Part shown: piece after piece, positions 34,056 through 46,839 of the stretch
Numbering within the stretch: position 1 is the stretch's first letter
Layout of the letters: each line of letters starts with the position of its first letter
Source: Paracentrotus lividus
Taxonomy: Eukaryota; Echinodermata; Echinoidea; Camarodonta; Echinidae
DNA length: 64,000 bases
Reading direction: 5' to 3'
NCBI GenBank assembly: GCA_940671915.1
Contig: CALNVZ010003426.1
Location: 48,675,403 to 48,739,402, forward strand
Made by a program: the position numbers and the translations under genes
The notes under the pieces: model-generated
The model's database searches: none
What the model was told of the DNA's origin: nothing
What the model saw: only the letters and a program-made list of their open reading frames with translations

Positions 34056-34171
34056 GGATCCAGGGGCGTAGCTGCACGCATATCCCATCCCAAATTTAGA
34101 AATAAAAATGCCTCTAAACGACCATAATTGGCCGTTGACCCCCCCCCCCCCTTCCATGAATCCCTGGATCC
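34056..34171. mobile_element. Short GGATCCAGGG-bounded MITE-like repeat
   Basis: Begins GGATCCAGGGGCGTAGC and ends with a C run and CCCTGGATCC. Same terminal vocabulary as the CAGTGGCGGATCC family; the ends are not exact. Confidence 0.5.
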
Positions 34172-37100
34172 ATGTCTGAGCGACAGGACCCGAGATAAAA
34201 TTCAGCTTTTTATACAGTGATTCTTTCGATAAAAAAGAAACTTGTCTGTTTCCTATTATGAATAGCCCATACATTGTATATGCAGACCTGCCAACCAAAA
34301 AGCGTATTCTGTACTTTTTCTATCCTCTTTCGCTTCTTAAGGGGGTACTAAGATCTATAGATGTTTATGAATGCACATCACCATCATGCCATACTACATC
34401 GCACCTGTCTTCATATAAAACATTTAATTGTCCAATGAATTATCTATGTCCCTCATTTACCAGAACGAATGCCTTTGGTGCAGGGATGACACACTTGTCA
34501 AAATGTTTGGCATATTTACCTTGTTTTCTATTGAAAATAATTGAATAATAAAAGGTTTTCAGGTCGACAGGTGGATGGAGATTGACATTTTTATGATCTG
34601 AATAATTATTGACACTTAATGAGTTTGGTACCCCTTATCCAAATGAAAAAGAGAAAAATACGCTTTTAGGTTGGCAGTACTGTATATGAGCTCTATGGAG
34701 ATAAAGGCCTTGGTTACTTTTTAAAGTGATTCCATATGAAAAGATATTAATGATCCCAAAGTCCTCGCTATTTAAAAATGGACAATGGGAACTGTTACTG
34801 ATCATAGACAGACTTTGCTTTGTACAATTCAAATCTATTGTAAATGCATTGAATATTTCCAGATTCTTCTTTTTAAAAGATAGTCTCCAGTTCAGGTTGC
34901 ACTGGAAAAAAAAAGAAAAAAAAAAGGATAGTTTACTTGATGTAAAGGATGTCACGGATTGATGATGTCCTAATGTCATAAAAATTCATGTAAATCATTC
35001 TGAGTCTTAAATTTTAAGCTGCATAAATATTTTATTACAATATTACTGAAATTGTTTATTGTTGGTTCTATTAATAAACGTTTCTAATAATCTTTTAACC
35101 GTTTCCCCACTCTTTTTCATCGAAACTTCCTCAAAAGTTATATTTCCTTGTGGCTCGGAACAATACTATCAAGTACATATATTAGCATGTAAATCTTGCC
35201 CGAGTTAAAAATAAAACAGCTTGATTGAGGCAAATAATCATCATATACACATCGATCCCATCCAAATCAACTTGCGTTTCATGACTTGGTGACGTAATTC
35301 GAGGCATGCAAATTTGTTGACACTTTCTCGATATTTTTCCCACGTAGGCCTACCTAAAAATCTAGATTTCTCGATCAGCCTTTACAGTGCCTCACAAATC
35401 AGTAAACACAGTTTCTGTATTGTTAGGAAAGTTATCCCTTTTAAAGGAGAATTGTCCCTTTAAAGATAGTTGGCTTACTGATAGGATACAGAAAAATCAA
35501 CTCAGCACATCAGTGAAGATTTGGTAAAAAAAATAGATAAATAATAAGGAAGATAGGAGCAATTGAAAGATGAGATCTCTGTTGACATAGGAAATCTCCC
35601 ATTGGCAACGCGGTGGCCATGTTTGATGTCATACAGGGAGAACTCCCCATTATGATGTACGCAAAAACTATAAATGTCACGTTTTTCCCATTCTAATAAT
35701 AGAACATTGTTATGGTCATTATTTAATATGTGTTTCATATGTTTACATGTCTTCCCATAAAAAGATTCTTTATCCTACCTTTAGAATTACATGTAAGGGA
35801 AAAAATGATTTTAGTAAATGTGTACTATAGAAATAGGAAAGTTTTCCCTGCATTACATCGCACATCATGGTCGCGTTGCCAATTGGATGATCTCCATACC
35901 ACAAGAAATCTAAAATTGTAAAAATTCATATCTCTCTCAATCATCTCCTAATTTTTCTGAATTACCGATATGTTTGTTTTGTTTATCTCCATTTATTGAA
36001 GCCAATTAATGTCTCTGATAGGTTCATTCCCCTTTAAAGGATTGAGTATCTTTTTTGGAAGCTGTGTATGGTGTCAGTGCATGTCATAATGTATCAATAT
36101 GAAACCCTGAAAATTCCATTTCCATACCTTCTGCACATCCTTCACAATGAGTAAAAAAGGTGTACAGTGACCGGAAATACCATATTAATGTTCCTCCGTA
36201 GAAAGCAGTGTTATTTTAAGAGTCCCTTGGTACTCTTATGAAATGTTGATATTCAATCGTTCATTTTGGCAATTAAACGACCGATTTGGTTAAAAGTCTC
36301 AAGCGATTCCTGTCTGAACTGAAAGTGTGTAATTATGATTACAACATTGACTGGAAGGGTGATTTATGAATTTTAAGATAGTGGATGAAGTTAAACAGTC
36401 CCTTTAATATGTCCAAAGATTCAAAGGAATTGAATGCATGATTACCCTCCGAAAGGAATGGCGGAAACGCACTTGTCCGAAATTCGGTCAGAACCAACAA
36501 AAGGCAGTAATTGCTCTTATTCATTTCAAACGCCCTGCCCCTGGTCTGACTTTCTTTGTCAATTATCTGACCCTTTTTAGAGATTATCCCTACCCCTTTA
36601 ATCCACTTCCTAAAAAAGTATTTTAACAAAAATGGTCACGATAAACATTTAAGTGGAAGTCACAGGCTCTATCTAAAACGTATGGATTAACTTTCTTAGT
36701 TGCCTATTTCTTTCAAAGTATGATTTGATTTGTCAAAATATGAGATATAAGGTCAGTAATACTATTGCTATCTCTGTCTGTGATACATGTATTTGTTAAA
36801 ATGAAGTTCAGCAAACAAATTATTGTCATTTTTAATATCCCCCCTCTTGTTTCTGGTTAACCAAATTTTAACCATTTCTAAAATTCTCAACTCGATAACA
36901 TTTTATATCAAAGTTCAAACCATAATATTCACGAATTATTTACCATGTGTAATGTATTCAAAGAGGAGATTGATATTTTCTCATATATTTAATGATGGTA
37001 TGATCAATCATCATTTTCTTTCACATTATTTTTTATTCCAATCATTATCCTTTCTGGCATTGTGCCAAACGGATAAAGACATTACAATTTCACATTACAC

Positions 37101-38055
37101 AGACGTCATGACGTCACAATATGGTCAATTGGTTCGCAGTATCAGATTGAATAAAGCTCGGTTAATTGGTTTAGTGTGAGCTGTTTTCTTCTAAATAAAG
37201 AGATGCCATTCGAATTATTTCAGGATTTACCGTTCAGCAGTGTGCAGTAATCGGATTATTGATGTCTTTTGGGAGAACGGTGAGGGAGAAACATTGAAAT
37301 CCCAACACGCAAACTCCACGTATATCTATTGTGTATAATTTCATGAGCATTATTTATTTATTTTTTTGTACGAATTCGATCAGACGTCATTATTGTTACA
37401 TAATTTGACAAGGAATGTATTATTTACATGTGCATGTATATATCTGTTTTATCGAGATTAAAGGCGCATTCCTCTTGAAAATGAACATGCATCAAAAGTA
37501 CACGACGTATGAGTGAAAACAAGTCATCCTCTTGCGTTTATTCGTATAAAACGAGTGAAAGTATTCAGCCTCAAACTCAAAACTCAAAGGCCCGTATTCT
37601 GTTGCGGTGTTTAGAGTTGTGCTGTCGCACGAAAATAGTAAGGGTAATGAGACGAGAATGCAACGCTGATTTGCACGCTTCTCTATTGAAAGCGTCAGTG
37701 GAAGCGTGCGTCCTATCGTACGGAAAAGTATATTCAGATGACGTCATCGGGATTATTTATGTACACACATTTCTAAAGAATTCTAATGATGGGGTATAGG
37801 TGGTTAGAATTTTGATATGGCTTTGTGGGTTTTAATGATCGGAGGAAGCTATTTATCTATTTTCTTCGTTAACATTGAAGTTAAATGTTGTTAAAACTTT
37901 GTTTAATATTGAGGTGCATTAAGAACTCTCCACATCGATTAGATTAATGCTATGTTGAATCATCAAAAATGGACATTTTCGACACGATTGAAGTATTAGT
38001 TTGAACCTGACATTTTGTAGAAAGGACAACTGGACGCAAAAACCAACATAAACTA
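34172..38055. other. Gene-free AT-rich stretch
   Basis: 3.9 kb of mostly AT-rich DNA. Two consensus CRE palindromes TGACGTCA occur at 37109-37116 and 37739-37746. GGCCCGTATTCTGTT at 37589 is one of two opposed copies (see the other at about 41072). No exon with good splice sites was recognised. Confidence 0.5.
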
Positions 38056-38924
38056 ATGGTGGCAAGTCACTTGTCATTACACTGGAAAAACGTATTTGGA
38101 ACTAGTTTTGATACTAATTTGAGAATGGGTTTGGAAATTGTTTGGATGTTTTTTGTCGCCGACGTCTCAGAGACGTCTCCGAGATATTCCCACGACCAAG
38201 CGCGCCGATTTTTTCATGTCACGGCAGGGGAGGGGGAGGGGGGGGGACAGAACACCAAGAAGTGAAAAATAATACACTCAAATTTGCATACTTCGCACGC
38301 ATTCATGCAGAAAACTAATGAGAAAATGATTGCGAGCGCCGAACGCGAGCCAAAATCTGCTTATAATAACTTTTAGCATTGTATTTACATACATTTTACC
38401 TCTTTATTAGCTTCAACAGCTTAATCACTACATAAAAATTGTTAATTTTTAAAAAATGGAAGGCGCACGATCCCCCTTAAAAAATCGCAGGGAGGGGGGA
38501 CACGTCCATCCCCCCCCCGTCTCCCCGGGATCGCCGCGGAAATGCTCGCCGAAACAGAGAAAAAAAATATTTATATCGGAGACCGTCCGCGGAGTTCCAA
38601 GTCGCGGGACAAAAGTGAGATACGCACCTTTATGGTGGCCTATCTCAAGTATTTGTCCATGAGATTGATTGAGACTGATTTGGGCACGGGCTTGATAGGT
38701 TTTGATTTTTGGTCGGGGAAAGCATCTAAAAGTGGTCGCACAGACGTCTTCATGATCCCCGCGATATCTATGAGTCGAGGGAAAATGAACATTCTTACGG
38801 AATCTGTGTGGGTTTTTTTCTGTCGTGGAGACGGTCTCTGATGATACATAAAAAAATTTAATCGGACGACGGTCTCGTATTGTTTCGAGTCTCAGAGACA
38901 TCTCCGCGACGTCAGATACCACCT
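38056..38924. mobile_element. TIR element of the GAGACGTCTC family, copy B
   Basis: The right end GACGTCAGATACCACCT (to 38924) and the subterminal words GTCTCAGAGACGTCTCCGAG (about 38163) and GAGTCTCAGAGACATCTCCG (about 38887) match the family of 9025-9713. The left end (TGGTGGCAAGTCAC near 38056) is weak. The middle is different from copy A and contains G and C runs. Long frames through it follow the palindromes. Confidence 0.6.
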
Positions 38925-41096
38925 AAACGTCCATAATTTCTACAGAGGAGAAAAACACCATTATCATTTTCAACTGAAAATGTAAACTAATGTTTTCTTT
39001 CAAGTCTACTGAATTATTAATGGTAGGGATGGCCACACAACAGCAAAAAGCCACTAGAACAGTTTCCAATTCACTGTATGGATGTAGTCACCCATGCATT
39101 TACAATGCAAACAATAACCCATGCACTGCCTACTCAATAATACACAGGCACAGGAATAGCAAAATTTTCAATAAAAAACAGCTTTCAAAATTGTCATTTG
39201 GCCAGTGGTAAATATCAATCATTTTTATTCCTACTTGGTCAGTTTCTTCCTTAGAAAATTCCTCAGCAGGTGATCAACTTTTCCTGTTGAAAAAATTGAT
39301 ATGAAAACAACTACAGCGTGTTCAAGTGATGCTTGTGTGATGATGTGTGTATTGATGGAATTTCTCATGATTGGAATAGATTCAGATAAGGAAGTGGATT
39401 ATCTATAAATGTAACTATTTTTGACAAAAATGTTTGGGAGTTGAAAAACAAAAACAACGTTTACCACTGGCCATTTAAGTTTTAAAATTACTCTACCCTC
39501 TCAACCCTCAGCTCTTGAGCCACACCACTGAAATAGCCTTTTTTCTAGGGTGTTCCTATTGAAACATGCCCTATGGAGTATTTTTCCACGGTGGTCATAT
39601 TGGATCACTACGGTAACATACCTGTCAAACCATCAGTTTTTGTACTGCCATAACTTTTTTGTATAATCTACTCATACGCCTCATTTGTTATCTATATCTT
39701 TTATGTTTGGTACAACACATAGAAATGTTTGGTATGATTTGGTTGAATAAATCCAGACAAAAGACCATAAACTTGAGCTTTTATTGCATTTTCTGGCTTT
39801 GTCTGAAACTTGGAAAAGTTGTTTCTAGCAGCTCATTGTAATCTGAGACACTCTTTGGGTCATATCTTTGAAATGGAACATCCAATTGTGATATTCAATA
39901 CCAAATCTTTCTTTTAAATGCTCTATCCAATAAGAGCCTAGCAAAAAACTTTAAAATATTTAAATTTTAGTGGGCATCCCTTTATGGCATTTGACATAAA
40001 ATAGGCCCACTCGATTTCCTATTTTGCCATATATTAGTGTGTTGCTATGTGAGACAGAAAACGTGTTTGTCAGTGATAGCAACAACAGTTATGCAAATTG
40101 ATTCAAAATACAAAACGAGTAGTTCATTCAGGCAATTGTTCCGCCCTGATCTCTGAACCTTTGTCCGTTGTCATTGTGCCATGTCAGCCATAACCTTGGA
40201 ACGCTAAGTTTCTCAAAGAAAAGATAATCCGTGCTTTGATTATACTTGTAAAGCATGGATTACATTTTCATCACAATAAAGAATTTCCCGCTCCATTTCA
40301 ATATTAGCGAGCATACATAAATACAACATGTACAAAAATACACCAAAAGAATGGAAACAATTCCACCATTCTTCAAAGGTCAATTATTATAATTATTTTT
40401 GATAGATGTAGGGATTTCGACGCCGAGTGGATATTGTTAATGAACATTGACGTTTTATTGTTTTTGTTGGCTCTGTAAAGAGTTTTGAATATTTATGTGG
40501 AAATTTACATTTCACCCTTTCATTTTAACTTTGCCCTCCCAATAGAAAAAAAAAGAAAAAAGAAAAACAAACATACAATAGTATTAAGGAAAGATTGATG
40601 GTGCGCATGCACCTAACGTGAGACTTTTGCGCATGCATGTAGCGTAGATATCGGATCAAATTCAACGTTTCATTGCTTTTGGCCAAATATGGACATTTCA
40701 CATTTGTGAAAAGAAATTCGTGGAGCTATTTAGGAGATTAATTCAAAAGATAAAACTCCCTTTCCACCTCCCTGGTTAATTGTTCCCTTCCCAGGGCACT
40801 GAATTGTTAAGAGATAAGACGTGATATTTAAAATGCATGACAAGCGACAATGCACCACTCGGCAGTCAAAGGATAAAGCGGGTACAAACATTTTGTTGCG
40901 TCATTATTTCAATGGATTTTCGGTTTTTTTGTGCATTTCAGTGCACGAAGAAACTTCCAGCTGTACAGAAGTATGTACACGTTTGGAGGTTTTTTTTCGT
41001 GCGGGAGTTTTTTCTCGTACGGTGCTATTGTTCGATTCTATTGTCAATTGCCGTACAACTCTAAACCACGTAACAGAATACGGGCCAAACTCACTG
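38925..41096. other. Gene-free stretch
   Basis: AT-rich. TGGCCAGTGGTAAA at about 39199 and TTTACCACTGGCCA at about 39460 form an inverted pair about 270 bp apart. Two GCGCATGCA words at 40602-40645 resemble NRF1 sites but no gene start follows. The second GGCCCGTATTCTGTT (inverted) is at about 41072-41086. Confidence 0.45.
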
Positions 41097-42190
41097 ATCT
41101 GAGTGGTTTTCCACTCGAGTGAAAATATCTTCACTCTTACTTAGTTAGAGTGGTGTAATGGATCCTGAATATCAACTCAAGCTCAAGCTCAAACTCAAAC
41201 TCAAACTCAAACTTGAAACGAGTGAAAATATTTAGGTTGCAGTCGATATCGAGCGAAAAACAGACTCCCTCTGGTAGCAAACTATAGGCCTATACGGTTG
41301 AACTCAAACTCACTCAAATCTGAATGCTGTTCCACTCGCTTTGGAGTGAAACTATCTTAACTCTTAATGTAGAGTGGTATAATGGATTCTAAATATTAAC
41401 TCCAGCTCAAGCTAAAATTCAAGCTTATTCAAATCTGGGTTCTTTGACACACGATTTTGAGTGAAAATGACTGAAGTCTTCTTTCCTCTTAGAGTGATAT
41501 AATGGAGCCTGAAGCTCAGACTCAAACTCAAGCTTACTCGAATCCGAGTGCTTTTCCTCTCGATTTGTAGTGAGAACACTTCCACTCTAAATGTAGAGTG
41601 GTTTGACGGAGTCTAAATATCAAAACTATCTTTCCCTTCTTCCTTCATCCATTTCATTTGAACTGTGAAAGTGAGCATGCTTTCCAGGTGTATCTGCTTA
41701 TCTCTTCAGTGTACAAATGAGATTGAATTAATTACGGATTAGAAGAGTATGTGGTACATATACACTGCGTAGGCCTGTAGGCCACATAGGCTAAACTCAA
41801 ACTCACTCAAATCCGAGTGCTTTTTTACTCGATTTGGGGCGAAGTATATTTACTCTTTTTTAGATAGGTAAAATGAAATCTGAATATCAACTCAATCTCA
41901 ATTCAAACTCAAGGTCAAACTCAAACTCAAGAAATCTGAGTCCTTTGGCACTCTATTTGGAGTGAAAATATTCTAACTCTTAATGAAGATAATAGAGTCT
42001 GAATATAAAGACTTTTTTTGCCTCTCTTTCTCTTCATCCATTTCATTTGAACTGTGAAAGTGAGCATCCCTTCTTTCCAGGTGTATCTGCTCATCTCTTT
42101 AGTGTGCAAATGAGATTGAATTAATTACGGATTAGAAGAGTTCGTGAAACATGTACACTGTGTAGCCAGGCCTTTAGGCCGCTAGGGGAT
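41097..42190. repeat. Complex tandem repeat with (CTCAAA)n and ~380-bp duplication
   Basis: A unit of about 105-120 bp recurs (starts near 41097, 41325, 41430, 41540, 41810, 41930). It contains ATCTGAGTGCTTTTCCACTC, GAGTGAAAATA, AGAGTGGTATAATGGA, a TCTGAATATCAACTCAAGCT-like segment and runs of CTCAAA. On top of this, 41620-41790 and 42000-42180 are a longer duplicate (CATTTCATTTGAACTGTGAA, AATTAATTACGGATTAGAAG). Confidence 0.8.
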
Positions 42191-42656
42191 TTTAACATTT
42201 TGTTATGTTTGAGAGAATGGCTGTTATATATACGTCTGAATTTTTGAAATTATTATTTTGTTAAAATTATTAATTCGTTATATTATTAAAATGTTAGAAA
42301 ATCTGAGTTAACGCTCGCCAGACCCTTATACTCCGCGCAGGGAGATCTCCCTGCTCCACGCTTGGGATAATATTGTGATATTTCATTAACTGGTAGGCCT
42401 ATTAGGCCTATACCAAGAACTTCAAATGTAATTCTGAAAATGAAGACTACCCTAAATAAACGAAAGTCTATTATTCAAGTATATGTCAACACTCGAAAGA
42501 ATTTTAGCAAGTATACACGGTATTCAACTCAAATGAGATTAAATTAATCACGTTTTCAAACATCAATACGCGGATGACCGAGTATACTAACCCGAAAAGG
42601 CGCCAATATGGGCTGTGTAGTTGACTGTATGTAACTAACTGTTCATATGATGCCAG
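42191..42656. other. Gene-free spacer
   Basis: AT-rich, with two AGGCCTAT words near 42393-42412. Nothing else. Confidence 0.5.
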
Positions 42657-42864
42657 CAGTGGATCTAGGATTTTGAAATAGAGGGATGCATATCGGCCTA
42701 TACGGCAAATTTGAAAATAGGGGGGGGGGGGCGCAGAAGACATTTTTCTTAGATAAAAATAATACTCAATATGTGATTCTCAAAACAAAAAAACCAAACA
42801 AACAAACAAATAAATAAACAAACAAAAATAGAGAGGCGTGCACCCCCGCTTGGATCCGCCACTG
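42657..42864. mobile_element. MITE of the CAGTGGCGGATCC family
   Basis: CAGTGGATCTAGGATTTTGA at 42657 and the complement of TTGGATCCGCCACTG ending at 42864 are the terminal repeats. Inside are a G run (42721-42730) and a (CAAA)n tract. 208 bp. No clear target duplication. Confidence 0.7.
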
Positions 42865-43711
42865 CGATACCCATATAATAAAATAACGAAGATAAAACAA
42901 AGAAAAAATAACTTCAACGTGGTGACATTTTACATGATTTTTGTTATATGGGGTTTGTTTGTGTTTATTTTTCCTTATTTTCTTCTTGTCAATGATAGGC
43001 TAAAAGAATCTTCAGAACGAGAGCTATAAAATTATTGCGTCCAAGTTTATCGCAATGTACCCAATTCAATCTCTATATTGTATACGAGGCCGATTTAGAT
43101 TACGTCGTGCGTCTTGCGTCTGAAAAGCCTTGTGATCAGTGAAATTGAATTAGGGCAATTTTTATTCGTAGGAATGTTAATGTCTCCAGAGTTACGCTGG
43201 TTAGTTGTACTATATTCCATTTTTGTCGTATGATGAAGAACATATATTTTTCTGCTCGAGGTCGAAGATTTGGATGTTTTGAGAGGAAGGGGAAGACGAC
43301 TGCGTCTATAATAATTTGTTTGTTTCAGCCAAGCATCGTTTTATGCCTATGAAATTAATTTCTATCTAGTTTTAAAGGGAAAGTAAAGGCCTACTGTTTT
43401 AGGATATCTTGAGCTTATTGAACTCACTGAATGTAGGCCTAATCAACTTTGTCTAATCACTCGAAGACAGTACTGCCATATTTCAATCTCATGATTAAAC
43501 TAAACTTTATCTTTATTTACTAAAAAGTTGCATCATGGAGGACGACGTGGATCGTGGGGAAGAGGTGTGCGCCCCTGTTTTTGGAAATTATTCTAATGTA
43601 CCCGCTGCCCCTCCCTTTTTTGGCCTTATGTGTAATTCTTCGATCAGCCAAGTGCAACCCACCCTTCATGTCAATGTTTTCCTAATTTCCCCTCCCCCTC
43701 TCCCCCCCCCT

Positions 43712-43753
<42 letters not shown>

Positions 43754-44106
43754 TACGTTAACTATTTCTGCACCCTCCATATCCCTCTTTATTCCATTTA
43801 TCTGGTTGATATAATATTCCTAACGTGTGTTTAGCCGAGTATATCCATCATTAGCCCAGATTTACGATATAAAGAGAGATAAACAGTTACCGGGTATAAT
43901 ATTATGAGCAAACGTATATTGCCTGACCTTTCACGAAGTGCATTGTATATTCACTGAATGCATGTACGGTATTTTAATGTTTTATGTGAGGACCTCGGCA
44001 AAACACTGCATGTCTTGATGAACTATCATTGGACTTCATTTCTCCCATTAATGAGTTACTTAAATATGCCAGTCTGAGTATAATTTATTTCAATAGTGGA
44101 ATAACA
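42865..44106. other. Gene-free stretch with (CT)n
   Basis: AT-rich. A (CT)n microsatellite lies at about 43716-43748. The frame at 43535-43834 runs into it and has no family match. Confidence 0.5.
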
Positions 44107-44237
44107 AGTGGCAGATTTGGGGGGGGGGGGGGATGGTTGTGACTGACATGCGCCCCCTTCTTTTTAACGAAAATTAAGTCTGGAAATCGGGCATTTTTGG
44201 CTGCGCCACCTATTTTCAAATCCGGGACCCACCGCTA
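44107..44237. mobile_element. Degenerate MITE-like repeat with G run
   Basis: GTGGCAGATTTGG plus G13 on one side, and AAATCCGGGACCCACCGC on the other, are imperfect complements of the GGATCC-type family ends. GCGCC words are inside. Confidence 0.45.
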
Positions 44238-45109
44238 TGAGTATGAGCCAAAAATAGATTCATATTTTATACGATCATGACAATGATTGTTCAAAAGTTT
44301 AAGTCGTGGTGCTGGGGTTGTAGAAGACCTATTTATATTTTGTTTGTAATTATTTTGTTTTCCGTATCCATACGTTTTCAACAAAAAATAATATGAATGC
44401 ACAATAAAAGCTGTCGCTGTCTGGAGGGCTCAACTTAGGATAGAACAGATTTCATGAACTAACTACCTCCATAACACCCCCCCCCCCCTCCCGTATTAGG
44501 AATTTACCTAAAGATCACAAATAAAAATTATGACGAATACTAAATATCAAGTGATTTAGATAAGACGCTCGTTGACCGCATAATTTGTCAATACAGACTA
44601 TTTACAGAGTAATCTTTATCACATTGTCCTTATCAAATCGAGCTTTATAATCTTTATTTATCCATGAAATTTATCTCTTTTTTGACACGTGCGATAGTGG
44701 AGAAGTTCCACTCCAAATCAAACATGCCCAATGTGGAATGATAAGAAAATGAGGAGCCTAGTAAACTCTTTTTCAAAGGTCTTGGGTCAAGTTGTGTGTG
44801 TTGTTTTTAATTTATTTATTTTTTATGTTTAGCTCATATAAAATGTTCTTTCGTCCATTTCCCACCCATATTCTTTTTTTTAATTTATTTTTTTATAAAA
44901 TAAGGTCAATTGTTTAATTATTGTCCAGGGGTAGTTGTCCGGATTTTTGATGATTTGACCTTCGGTGTCCCCATGAAATTTATCAAAATGTTGCAGAAGT
45001 GCTTGGTTAGATTGTCAACAAATCGATGTGAGTCGGGACTGATGGACGATCGAATTTATTCGACGTGAATATTTCTCGGCTGGTCACGTGACTTGCCGCG
45101 TTCATGCCT
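44238..45109. other. Gene-free spacer
   Basis: AT-rich with a C run at about 44477-44489. No feature. Confidence 0.5.
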
Positions 45110-45262
45110 TTCAGTACCTGTGTCAGCTACAAGTGACACAGGTACAGGGTGAAGTGTGTAAGTTCTATCATCTAAAAAATGAGTAAAGAATTCCTTCAAG
45201 ATTCAAACCCGAGACTTCCTGATTTGCCAGACAGGTTCTCTACCGCATGAGCCATGGAAAGC
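45110..45262 (-). mobile_element. tRNA-derived SINE (minus strand)
   Basis: On the minus strand TGGCTCATGCGGTAGAG matches an A-box and GGGTTTGAATC a B-box at normal tRNA spacing (45185-45255). The intervening arm is a poor anticodon stem, so this is a tRNA-like SINE head rather than a working tRNA gene. A perfect 12-bp hairpin (GTACCTGTGTCA / TGACACAGGTAC, 45114-45145, 8-nt loop) lies in the tail side. Confidence 0.6.
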
Positions 45263-46805
45263 CCTAATGGCGGTGTCCGTCCCACATAACCGTTAGCTTT
45301 CAATGTTTCAGTGATCATGAGCTATAACCTGCCTGATGGATAGAAATCAATTGGGGATTAATGCGCGGTGATGATGAGGTGAAGTGATGCAGCTTTTTTA
45401 ATATCAGGAGAAAGGGTCAAACTGACCAGAAATATAAAATATGAAGAAAAAAAAATGATAAAATAAAAAGTTATAGCATTTTCATGTTGTCAAGGAATGA
45501 CTTTTTAAATATTTTCCAAGCCCACCATTATAATGTTAAAGGTGAGATATCTTCAATTTTGAACAATAATAATTATTGGATTAAAAATAACCCCAGTCTG
45601 ATACATTTAACCCTAATCCTGTGGCGGCGGGGGTGGGGGGGGGGGAGGGGGCTTTGATGTGCGACGTTCGGCGGCCGAGATCTGAAGGGGGGGGGGGCAA
45701 ATAACCCCCCCCCCTCCCAAATGGACTGATTAAAAAAAGGTCCAATGGGATGCCTAATACAGTCCTCACATTGATACATGGACTAACTGAACTTTATTTG
45801 GGCCTATATTATCAAGTCGTAAGACAGAAAATCGGCCGGTAACCTGGATTTGGGCGTGCTTTTATTGGGGGGGGGGGGTGACAACTTTGAAGTTCATAGA
45901 ATCGTGGACACCTCGTCATCTGGCACACATAGAACAATATGATGTCATATTGAACAAGGTTGATGATTTCAATTTCCTTTTCGCTACCAAAACCAGAGAT
46001 CTTGAAACTTTTTGAAGGGCAATAGAAGGGCGGCGAAACCTGCTGCAGAAGCAACGGGTCAAGTGCCAAGGCTGGTTCGCAGCAGGACTTCCTCTAGGCG
46101 GGCCCTTGGCTGTGACCCCGCCTTGTCTGTCCGCCCAGGATGTCGTATGGACACCGTTAACAAGAGTTGGCCTGGTTTGAGGTTACTTACATCTTTGTTG
46201 TAATATCGTCAATTCCGTTGTGATTTAATGTCACATTTCAATCTTCATTGTCTATTTTTGAGACACCCCTCCCGCCCCTGTCTTTATCATGAATTGAATC
46301 TCACGTGGGCTCCGGAAAAATGTTTGCAATCAATCTCAAAATGTCAAGCATGGTCAATGATGGTGTCACTGACAATGAAGGTATTTAAGCATTGTCATTG
46401 TTTCATGCGCTTTTTATTCAAAAGACTGGCCAATGAGAATTGTTTTATTTATAATTTGCAATTAATTGCAAATCTTTGCCTTATGGGCACAATAAATTGT
46501 CGGCAAGAATAGAAGGGAAAATATACACCCCCAAATTATCCAACTTGCAAGGCGCTTTGGGCACTCTCACACCACTCAGGACTCTGGCGAGAGGCTATTG
46601 AATTTTGTACTCGAAAGTTCAACGGATACCATTCAGGTCATTAGCTCATAAAGTACCCTTGTCGTAGACATAAAACGCAATAAGAAGTCTTAAATTGGAG
46701 GGAAATGTTTATTTTGCTATTTCCCCAAAGATGGATTAATATTTGCCATTGCCTTCAGCCAAGGAAACGGACATTCACACAGTGTATCCCGGATGGCATT
46801 TGGCA
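45263..46805. other. Gene-free stretch with G/C runs
   Basis: G and C runs at 45628-45718 and 45868-45878. A GC-rich patch at 46020-46180 is open in several frames but I recognise no protein and see no convincing splice sites. Confidence 0.45.
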
Positions 46806-46839
46806 TTTTTTTTTTTTTTTTTTTTGGGGGGGGGGGGGG
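46806..46839. repeat. T20 G14 composite homopolymer
   Basis: Twenty T immediately followed by fourteen G. One of four T-run/G-run junctions in the window. Confidence 0.9.

Noticed and set aside
40602-40645. Two NRF1-like GCGCATGC words as a promoter
   Set aside because: No coding exon or transcription signal follows on either strand.
45185-45255. Functional tRNA gene
   Set aside because: A- and B-boxes are good but the acceptor and anticodon stems do not pair properly. A SINE head explains it better.
46012-46203. GC-rich patch that looked like an exon
   Set aside because: Open in several frames on both strands, without convincing acceptor or donor and without a recognisable peptide.
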